A stretch of DNA of 64,000 nucleotides. It comes from Vishniacozyma victoriae (taxonomy: Eukaryota; Basidiomycota; Tremellomycetes; Tremellales; Bulleribasidiaceae). Of the stretch, positions 56,124 through 64,000 are shown in pieces. The translations under genes and the position numbers were made by a program. The notes under the pieces were generated by a model. That model ran no database searches. It had not been told where the DNA came from and was given only the letters and a program-made list of their open reading frames with translations. The stretch is taken from NCBI GenBank assembly GCA_017654735.1, contig JADPYG010000005.1, positions 1 to 64,000 of the forward strand, given 5' to 3'. Each line of letters begins with the position of its first letter. Within the stretch, counting starts at the first letter, position 1.

Positions 56124-58535
56124 ATGTCATTCCCAAAGATCTATACTACAAACGGTCCCTCATCAACATCAGCAGCTTCCCTCCCATCATGGATCACTAT
56201 CAAAACCAAACCCACCCGTACCGCTCAAGGGCAGAGAAAAAGAGTTAAAACTCAACATCAATTAGGATCACTTGAATTGATCCAGGATTTCGCGTTCCCT
56301 GGGTCCGGGATTAAGATCAAAAGTACGGAAGATGGAGAACATGTTATGGCTACTGGGACTTATAAGCCCATGATCAAAGTTTGGGAACTTGATCAGTTGG
56401 CTGTTAAATTTGAGAGGGTTACTGAAGCGGAGAATGTGGATTTTGTGGTGAGTCCGCTTTTCCATTCATTCAGTGGAGAGGAGATGGACCTGATGTGTAG
56501 ATGCTATCGACTGACTGGACCAAGTCGCTACATCTACAACGGGATCGATCATTACAACTCCATACTCAAGGTGGACTGCACCATTCCATTCGATTACCAA
56601 CTTACGGCCGATCATTAGGCTACCATTCACCCTCTGCCGACGCATTAGTAGGATGCACAGGCACAGAGATCTACCGATTCAATCTCGAAGAAGGACGTTA
56701 CATGACCCCACTGGAAATAGCAAGGGGATGGGGAGACGACAGGGAATCAGAAGTAGAAGGAGTCAACGTCGTCGACGTAAACCCTCGTCATGGTCTTTGG
56801 TCATTCGGATTAGATGGTGGTGGAGGTGTAGTCGAGTTCTGGGATCCAAGATCAAGATCGGCTTTAACGAGATTATGTCTACCTTCTGAAGCTTTACTTC
56901 CTGCTACGACTATCGATACTGAATCAATGTTGGCTCCTCCATTACGGAAATTGTCGATTACGAGTCTAGCTTCTCATCCGACCGATGGACTGTCTTTGGC
57001 GGTTGGTACGTCGAGTGGACATACGTTATTGTACGATTTGAGAAGTCCTTCGCCATTCGCAGTGAAGGATCAAGGGTATGGAGAACCAGTAAAGAGGGTA
57101 GATTGGTTACGAGGTGGTGGGGCACAAGAAGATTCAGGAAGGGTTATCAGTGCGGATAGTAAAGTCATCAAAGTCTGGGGCAAGCAGGACGTGAGTCCAG
57201 CCTTTCTCTATCGTCTCAGATTGTACTAACAGGACAGCCAAGTACAAATTACCTATCCCTCCACCCTCCCAATCCCCTTACAGACCTCCACGCAATCCCC
57301 AACTTTGGTCTCATACTTGCATCATGCGAAGCGCCCGAAATGTGCTCTTACTATATCCCCGAAATTGGACCTGCTCCTAAATGGGCTGGATTCTTGGACA
57401 ATGTCACGGAAGAAATGGCGGATGATACGTCTGCAGCTGCACAGGGTGCATACAGCGACTACAAGTTTGTCGACAAGCAGGAGCTCGAAACGTGAGTCAC
57501 CTTCTACCTGCTGAATGAGCGAGGAGATTACTAACAGCCAGCCTCGGCCTTACACACCTTATCGGTACACCGGCTCTCAAACCATATATGCACGGTTACT
57601 TCCTCTCGCTCAAATTATACTCTACCGCACGACTCATGGCGAACCCCAATTCCTACGATGAACATCGAGAGAAACTCATCAACGCTCGAATGGAAGCTAA
57701 AGCCGAATCCCGAATTCGAGCCAAGAAGGAACAACCCAAAGTCAATAAAGCTCTCGCTGAACGACTCAGGCGATCAGAAGCTTCCGCCGCCAAGAAGGGT
57801 AAAGCAAATGAAGAAGGTGGTGTACTGGTTGATCCACGATTCAAGGAATTGTTTGAAGATCCAGAATACGAGGTTGATGAGCAATCTAGAGAATTTGCTC
57901 TTCTTAATCCTGCTACTGTCCATAATGCCAATTTGGCCAATGGAAAGGGAAGTAAGAAAACAGCAGTGGAGGAGGAAGAGGATGATAGTGCCGCTTCGTC
58001 AGGTCTTGAAGATGATGAAGACGACGAAGATGATGATGAGGAAGAGGAAGGAAGTGGCGATGATTCGGATGAAGGAGATCTACAACAATACGATCCACGA
58101 AAACTCCACCCAGATCAAGAAAAGAGACAACTCCTACGAGCATACCAATACCGACCCCAGCTCCAAGCTGGTCAATCCTCATCAGGACCCACAACAGCAT
58201 CATCATTCGGTCAACGACTACATTCTTCTAGATCTAAACCCGTACAAAAGGAAGATCCAAGATTATCAAATGTCTTGGCAATGCGACGATCAGGAGATGG
58301 TGGAATGGAAGTTTCATTCGTACCCACGGGCTCGTCTAAATCGGAGGATAGGATTGAAGAAGAGTTTGATGGTGGTGCACCCAAGAAACGGGCTGATAAA
58401 GTCGAGAGATTCGGACATGGTCTGCAGAAGGGTCTTGAAGAGGAGGAAGGAGGTGAGGGGGAGAGTAAGAGTGGTAGAACCAAGAGGAGGGATCCTGGTA
58501 GGAGTGCATCCAAGAATGCGTTTAGGAAAAAGTAG
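56124..58535 (+). CDS. ENP2: Nucleolar WD-repeat protein Enp2 (NOL10)
   Basis: A small-subunit processome component needed for 18S rRNA maturation; nucleolar. About 740 residues in four exons. Start MSFPKIYTTNGPSSTSAASL, then the family block LIQDFAFPGSGIKIKSTEDG, HVMATGTYKPMIKVWELDQL (first propeller blade), over an intron MLSTDWTKSLHLQRDRSLQL, IRLPTYGRSLGYH, YRFNLEEGRYMTPLEI, VNVVDVNPRHGLWSFGLDGG, TSLASHPTDGLSLAVGTSSG, PVKRVDWLRGGG, ISADSKVIKVWGKQ. After the third exon border: YYIPEIGPAPKWAGFLDNVT, GTPALKPYMHGYFLSLKLYS, then the NUC153-like DPRFKELFEDPEYEVDEQSR, an acidic stretch and the Lys/Arg-rich end RSASKNAFRKK. Every conserved NOL10 block is present in order. Confidence 0.95.
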
Positions 58536-58699
58536 CCCCCCTCACTTCATTGAGATTGATACTGCTGTACTCGTACCGTTTAATGCATATACATATTGTG
58601 AAAGATGTGCACTACTATACATATGTGAATACTCCTATTCTACAGCAGGCACTTGCTCAGTTACATGACGCCAAAGATGATCAAACGAGACATTGTCCG

Positions 58700-59455
58700 C
58701 TACCACAAAACAGCCACCAGTCCAAGTATACCCCCTATCACTCCACCTAGACCTGCCACCACTCTTATAGATCCATTGGAATTGGTAGTCTAAGCATTAG
58801 CACTTGGAATCCACCGTCGACGTACATGCCCATAAACGACCCCTTGAGCTCCATCACCCAAATTCGGAATTCCAGTCGTCCGAAATTCCATTCCACTCTT
58901 CAAAGTAGCTACAGTCCCCGTCAATCTCGTTACTGGTGCCGATACCTCACTTGCTGCTCCTATCGGTCGTGTCGTTATCTCTCCTCCTTCTGCGAGACTG
59001 GATGAAGGGATATCGTTTACGGTAAGACCTTCAGATTGTTGGAGTGGGGATTGTGATTGATCGGGATTCGCCCCAGCTGATGGTGGGGTGGATGGAATGG
59101 GGTCCGGTGTGGTCGATGGTGTTAAAGAGAGGGGAACGATAGTGGAGGCGAGGATCGTGTCCACTTTAACAATTGTAGTGGCTTGGACCTGTACCACTGT
59201 AGTTGGAGCGACCGAAAGTGCAATTGCAGTCGATATCATCGTCCGAACTTGAGTTTGTACTTGAGTTTGAATTTGCGTTTGGACCTTTGTCTGGACTTGA
59301 GTTTGAGTTTGCACTTGAGTAACGATTTGATTTGTTGGTGGTTTTTCATTCTCCCCCCAATCTCCATCTACACCCCTATACCCCCCATATCCTCCCCTTT
59401 GAGCATTGACATTATGTGTGAGAACAAGAGCTATGATTGTCAACAGTCGTAACAT
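58700..59455 (-). CDS. Gln/Thr-repeat secreted protein with GPI-type end
   Basis: About 238 residues. A signal peptide MLRLLTIIALVLTHNVNA is followed by a Gly/Tyr-rich stretch (QRGGYGGYRGVDGDW). Next comes a run of (V/I)QTQ dipeptide-type repeats of about 24 residues (nt 59240-59325) and Thr/Ser/Pro-rich sequence, probably O-mannosylated. A 36-nt intron (58790-58825; GTACGT donor, GCTAAT branch site, TTAG acceptor) joins VVYGH to TTNSNGSIRVVAG and a hydrophobic end GLGGVIGGILGLVAVLW, which fits a GPI-attachment signal with Asn/Gly/Ser as omega site, or a single TM. If the intron is kept, a stop follows after WIPSANA and the protein lacks the anchor. Likely cell surface; no homology-based function. 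Confidence 0.72.
58790..58825 (-). other. 36-nt intron controlling the C-terminal anchor
   Basis: Starts GTACGT, contains GTGCTAATG as branch site, and ends CTTAG. Length 36 nt, near the lower limit for spliceosomal introns. The acceptor TAG is itself an in-frame stop when the intron is kept. Confidence 0.6.
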
Positions 59456-60116
59456 CGTGTTTCGTGTATCGTGTATCGTCGGGTCCCTGGTCAATGTGAA
59501 AGGATCAAATAGAAGTAAACAGGATCAGAAGTCGAGACTCCACGATTCTCATGTCATGGGATAACCTCGCTAGTCAAGTTTTAGTAATTCCCAAGTATGA
59601 ACCATGAGGAAGGGATATCTATTCCGTTGATTAGGATCCTTTGAAGGCTAAACGAGAGTTCGGAACCCATTTAAAGGCGTTAAAACACAACTGGATTGTA
59701 TGGGACGTGTTTGTTCTGGGCTTGAATTCCAAATATTCTTGCCGGGATTGATGGCGTAAAAAGGGGGGTGAAGGACGTTTCGAACTTTATTCTGTATACT
59801 GAATGCGATGCAATGGGAGAGTCTCGGCACGCTTAGACTCTACCTTTACCTCATTCTGTCTTTCCATACTTCTTCTTGAAGTTTACGGTTTAGATGTTCA
59901 CCTGATGCTACCATCAACTTGACCCACTCTACTGCCTCCATGAGGGATCGGTGAATAGACTGAGCGCCTAATCCACTACCACGTGTTGAAACGGAACCAA
60001 AGGTGCCACACTTTCTAAATTGCCGTATTTAGTTGCCGGGAGGCGAACGTCACTCTTGCTCCATACATACTGAAATATCTTATACTATACATACTATATC
60101 GTACACACCATACACA
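59456..60116. promoter_or_regulatory. Divergent region, GPI protein and ISU1
   Basis: A 661-bp gap between two divergent starts. TATACTATACATACTATAT-like sequence just before the ISU1 ATG (60081-60100) may be core promoter or leader. A 60-codon minus-strand frame near 59650-59830 has no support. Confidence 0.45.
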
Positions 60117-60830
60117 ATGATGAGATCAGCAGTCCTCCTACGTTCAACAGCTTCAATGGCTTCATCTTCTCGATCAGTACTATCTCGATCGATTCGACCC
60201 GCTACCGCTGCTCTTCCAAGGCAGGCGATCGCTCAAGTGGCCAAGAGGGGATACCACGAGAAAGTTATTGATCATTATGAGAACCCCAGGAATGTTGGAA
60301 ATATGAACAAGAAGGATATGGATGTTGGAACTGGTCTAGTCGGTGCTCCAGCATGTGGAGAGTAAGTCCTTATCTCACGTGCAAACCGATTCTAAGGAGG
60401 TCGATCTGATACCATAGTGTCATGAAGCTACAGATCCGAGTTGATGATAATGGAGTTATTTCCGATGTTAAATTCAAGACTTTCGGTTGTGGTTCCGCTA
60501 TTGCCTCGAGCAGTTATATGACAGAGCGAGTCAAGGGAATGACTTTGGAGCAAGCTGGAAATGTCAAGAATACCGAGATCGCAAAGGAACTTTGTCTACC
60601 TCCTGTTAAGCGTATGTCTATACCTTGTTTATCCGCAGTGGTACATAGCTGACAATCAGTGCATTGCTCCCTTCTCGCTGAAGACGCCATCAAATCAGCT
60701 ATCAAGGACTACCAGTCTAAGCGACCCAAGCTTGATGCTTCGGTACGTCAATCACACAATCACATGGGCCAAAGCTGATAAATAGGCAACCGCACAGGCA
60801 GTCCAGCAGCAGGCTCAGGCTACTGCTTAA
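60117..60830 (+). CDS. ISU1: Iron-sulfur cluster scaffold protein Isu1
   Basis: The mitochondrial scaffold on which Nfs1-Isd11 and frataxin build [2Fe-2S] clusters. About 180 residues in four exons. The N-terminal about 42 residues (MMRSAVLLRSTASMASSSRS) are a basic, Ser-rich presequence. The mature part starts YHEKVIDHYENPRNVGNMNK and has all three cluster-ligand Cys: GAPACG (with the conserved Asp made by the intron junction), KFKTFGCGSAIASSSYMTE, and the Hsp70-binding LPPVK motif followed by LHCSLLAEDAIKSAIKDYQS. The C-terminal QQQAQATA tail is a fungal extension. The double ATG at 60117-60122 gives MM; either may be used. Confidence 0.96.
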
Positions 60831-62190
60831 GTCCCGTTTCCGAGTTCCCTTTTCGGTGATTTAGATTCAGTTTGGCGGTGTATGAGGATGTCCAGAAGTC
60901 AGCAGAGTTACGATATGATATTGTACTGTATTGTACAACAGATGCAGCAGTTTTCAATGAATATAAAAGGGTCTTCGAGGTACTCAACCTTTCATACTTA
61001 TCATTAATCCGATCACATCATCAATACTATCAAAACACCAATACAGCCGAATCATAATCCGACCAGATCATCAATCCGACAGCTCGGCGCACTTATCAAG
61101 TGATTTGTCATTCGATCGCGTATCTGTTATCACCTTCTCAGCCAGTTTTCGAGGTTCGCGGGAATGCCTGCTCACGTTTCCGACACTCTTCCATCTGCCC
61201 ACAAACCAGTGAGTCATTGGTAAGTGAGGGGAGAGACGGTGAGACCATGACAGAAGGGCTTCGTGGCTGGATAATATAGTCGGAGCGACATCAATGTCCA
61301 TTGATAGACGCGTGACTGGCTATCATATGCACATATGGATAGGTCGTGACTAACATCTACCCTGTACATATGATAGGCAGATAGGCAGCAAGAATCCTCC
61401 TTGGGCTTTCCGGTACAGCTGACTCAGAGCTTCCCGAGACAATACCGGGAAGGGATGGGATGGCTTACGACGCCCACTACCCACTTTTCTGCACGCCCTG
61501 ATTCACGTGAATTGCGGTGTAGCCCCATGAAGGGCATGCATCATATGTACGAGCTGTCAAGAAGATCAGGCTCGACAGTGGTATCTGCACTGAGCACAGA
61601 GGGCTCATATGGCGAGCGTGACCTGATGTACCCCAGAATTACCCCCGTCGATCGCGTAGCGAGGCTTTCGGCTGGATGAGAGAGAGTAATTAAATATCAA
61701 CCCTGAGTAATGGTTACTGCGGGAGGTGGTAATGGTGATCTGCCAAGACCATGTATATGCACATACATCCATCATAGAATCTATCTCTATCAGAGCAAAA
61801 AGACCACTTCGTTTACTGCATACACTCGTTTCACGGGATAAGGAATTGACAAAGACCGATATCTCACCGTCATTCAGTTCTTTACACCTACCTCCACTCT
61901 TTGTTACCCTTTACTCCATTACTCCATTACTCTAGTATCAATCACTCCAGACCGCGTTGTATAACTCAGCATTACCATATCACGACAATTTCCACTCGCC
62001 AACCCGCATAGCTGAACACAATACACACACGCGTTTGGACATCTACACACTCCCGGCAATATTGCTTTAAATCACTCGACCTCTACCACCTTCCCTTACA
62101 TGTCATAGCTCAACACACGACATCTTTACACACTGTCCCAATCTAAGCTTACATCGTATATCGCAGACACATCGACGAACACAGCAAACC
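60831..62190. other. 1.36-kb intergenic region before flippase kinase
   Basis: No coding frame supported. Direct repeats of GATCATCAAT / ATCATAATCCGACCAGATCAT occur at about 61015-61078. The last about 300 bp before the kinase ATG are C/A-rich (long leader with TACTCCATTACTCCATTACTC near 61911). Promoter and 5' UTR of the kinase presumably occupy the right half. Confidence 0.4.
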
Positions 62191-64000
62191 ATGACTTCAC
62201 TCGCATCACGTCCCGCCTCTCCCTCATCCGAGTCGGCATATAGATCATCTGATTCTCCCCCTCTCTCAACTCCCCCATCTAGTAGTTCAAGCGGTACACT
62301 CTCTTCGAAATGGAAAACCGTTTTCAAAATGGGCAAGAGCAATAGTAATCTTAAAGGAAAAGAACGGTCGGCTTCAGGAGTGGATGTCGTTGAAGAGGGT
62401 GGAAAGAATGAACTATCGTCAAGTACGAGTTCAAATACCTCGACTACTATTACGAATCCACCCCCTCGACCACAGGCCGAGAGGAGTTTTACCGAGCCAT
62501 TATCGTATTTCCCTCCTGTCCACATTCAGAATCAGCACGACCCTGTCGCTAATAACGATGTTGGACATGTTCAGACGAATCGGGATCTCACTGGCCTGGG
62601 TGCTTTGCGGGATGGAAATGGACGAAAAGATAGTTTCCCAACAGCAACCACTTCGACTTCATTATCGAATTCCAACGAAAACGGATCATCAGGTGAACAA
62701 GCTCGAAAGTATAGTAATAGTCAAAGCGTTACGGCTATTACCGATCGTTCATCCCATTCTTCCTCTTCTCAAACCAACAGTCATCTTGCTGGTCCGTCTC
62801 ATTCGTCTGGAGGACGTTCGCCCGGATCTTCATTTGGTGGATTTAAAGCTCGATTCTTTTCAAATCCAGCCAAATCTGGGAGAGATAAAAGCCCAACTAG
62901 ACCTACAGAAGGGAAGCAGGATAAATATAAAGGTTTAGGAATCGGTACTTCAAGAGATCAGTCTATTGGATCATCTTCGCTATCACCTTCTGAATCGAAC
63001 GACAAGACATCAGGTACAATACTGAGAACACCTAATCGGAAACCACCCATACCAGCACCATCTCCACTTGAAAGCAAGGATAATACCCCATCAAAAGGAT
63101 CAGCAGCAACCCGATGGCTTCGTCGAGTCGTTTCTGCCCCAAATACAAAAGCTCTTCTATCACAATCAACGGATATCCCACCAGTCCCGCCTGTTCCAGC
63201 TTCTGCCATCCCCTCATCACCAGTAATAGTCATTACGTCACAGGATAAACCTATGGATTCGCCTACAGGGGGTTTAGGTCTAGAAGATGGGAACGGTAAC
63301 GGAATTGAATCGCCTACCAAAACACGAAATACCCCAAGTCCACATAAACCTTCTATTACATCTTCATTAAACCCAAATCCAACGGGAGTAAGAGGTCAGA
63401 GAGCAGCTACCATTAGTAGTGGAGCGAAGACTAAGGATATACAAGCTCAATTAGGGTTGGGGGTAGCAGGGGAAAGTCATCATAAACAAGTGTTTAGGAG
63501 GACTTATTCTAGTAATTCGATTAAAACCAGATCTGTACGTCCGATTCTATTTCAAGGGAGAGGAGCTAATGATAAGGTCGAGGTGACTCCGAGTTCATTC
63601 CAGAAAATCAAATTACTGGGAAAAGGGGATGTAGGTAAAGTCTACTTAGTAAGGGAAAAGAAGACGGAAAAGCTATTTGCTATGAAAGGTGAGCTCACAT
63701 CCAAATGTCAATCGAGAGTGAAACTCATGGTAGTTTTGTCAAAGAAGGAAATGATTAAACGAAATAAAATCAAGAGGGCACTTGCGGAACAGGAAATTCT
63801 GGCAACTTCAAATCATCCATTTATCGTTACTCTATTCCATTCATTCCAATCTCAAGATTACTTGTTTTTTGTCCTTGACGTGAGTCATCTCTTTCATCGT
63901 TAATACTAGGAAACTAATGGCAGTACTGCATGGGAGGAGAATTCTTCCGAGCACTACAAACCCGCCCAAACAAGTGTCTGTCAGAGGAACACGCTAAATT
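62191..64000 (+). CDS. FPK1: AGC protein kinase, Fpk1/Nrc2 flippase-kinase type (3' partial)
   Basis: Regulates plasma-membrane phospholipid flippases in yeast (Fpk1/Fpk2-Kin82). The window holds an N-terminal about 450 residues that are Ser/Pro-rich and disordered ([20 protein letters not shown]) with the short conserved [12 protein letters not shown] element just before the kinase domain. The catalytic domain begins [20 protein letters not shown] (Gly loop GKGDVG), then FAMK (VAIK Lys) joined over an intron to [40 protein letters not shown], and after another intron [15 protein letters not shown], stopping at SEEHAKF. These blocks are diagnostic for the Nrc2/Fpk1 group of AGC kinases. The frame is cut by the window edge. 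A 42-nt intron at 63535-63576 has no stop and a length divisible by three. Confidence 0.9.
63535..63576 (+). other. 42-nt phase-neutral intron in the flippase kinase
   Basis: GTACGT donor, GAGCTAATG branch-like site and GATAAG acceptor. Removal joins IKTRS to VEVTPSSF, the conserved family sequence. Retention would insert 14 residues in frame. Confidence 0.65.

Noticed and set aside
57658..58668. 336-codon plus-strand frame overlapping ENP2 in another frame
   Set aside because: Lys/Met-rich out-of-frame shadow of the conserved ENP2 C-terminal region.
58788..58825. Unspliced C-terminus WIPSANA as the main end of the GPI-type protein
   Set aside because: A good donor, branch site and acceptor remove it, and the spliced tail has a clear hydrophobic anchor. 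It is kept only as a possible minor isoform.

Overview
The window looks like nuclear DNA of a basidiomycete yeast of the Tremellales (Cryptococcus/Kwoniella type). This is inferred from gene architecture and not from a database match. Almost every gene is cut by many introns of about 36-75 nt (GTACGT/GTAAGT/GTATGT donors, CTAAT/CTGAC-like branch sites, AG acceptors), intergenic gaps are short, and the proteins are typical of basidiomycetes. I rebuilt the exons by hand from frame continuity and family conservation. Splice sites are therefore predictions, and gene ends are given as start codon to stop codon.

Layout. 0.6-7.3 kb: glutathione-dependent formaldehyde dehydrogenase (SFA1-like), a poorly resolved hypothetical gene, an Rtc3-type SBDS-domain protein, and a haem catalase divergent from it. 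7.8-13.2 kb: a small hypothetical gene, a GH36 alpha-galactosidase and an amidase, all on the minus strand. 13.6-20.9 kb: a Bsd2/NDFIP ubiquitin-ligase adaptor, a small GPI-type secreted protein, an SDR oxidoreductase and a SET-domain methyltransferase. 21.8-28.1 kb: an anion:cation-symporter-type MFS permease, a zinc-finger protein with a histidine-rich repeat array, and a two-RRM RNA-binding protein. 28.5-33.5 kb: a coiled-coil hypothetical protein, an intron-containing tRNA-Leu(CAA) and an MFS sugar transporter. 33.5-35.9 kb is the longest stretch without a convincing gene and holds small tandem repeats. 35.9-46.7 kb: RidA (possibly dual-targeted), ALG13, COQ3, SEC59-like dolichol kinase, MPP10, a SelW-like Rdx protein and a MIX17/CHCHD2-like twin-CX9C protein. 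48.5-55.1 kb: a membrane-anchored glutaredoxin, a mitochondrial rhomboid protease, a 64-residue unknown protein, and a Yap-like bZIP factor divergent from a secreted beta-propeller protein. 56.1-64 kb: ENP2, a Gln/Thr-repeat GPI-type surface protein, the ISU1 iron-sulfur scaffold and the first part of an Fpk1/Nrc2 flippase kinase that runs off the window.

How the genes relate. Most are unlinked housekeeping genes. Themes recur: redox and formaldehyde or peroxide handling (SFA1, catalase, glutaredoxin, SelW-like, Yap-like bZIP), mitochondrial function (RidA, COQ3, MIX17, rhomboid, ISU1), small-subunit rRNA processing (MPP10, ENP2) and polyprenyl or dolichol chemistry (ALG13, COQ3, SEC59). No transposon, CRISPR, virus or rRNA was recognised. 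The most interesting signals are the duplicated modular promoter between the bZIP factor and the secreted propeller, the seven-unit HHH repeat protein, two tiny introns whose retention would change the protein (flippase kinase, GPI protein), and a weak-then-strong double start in RidA.
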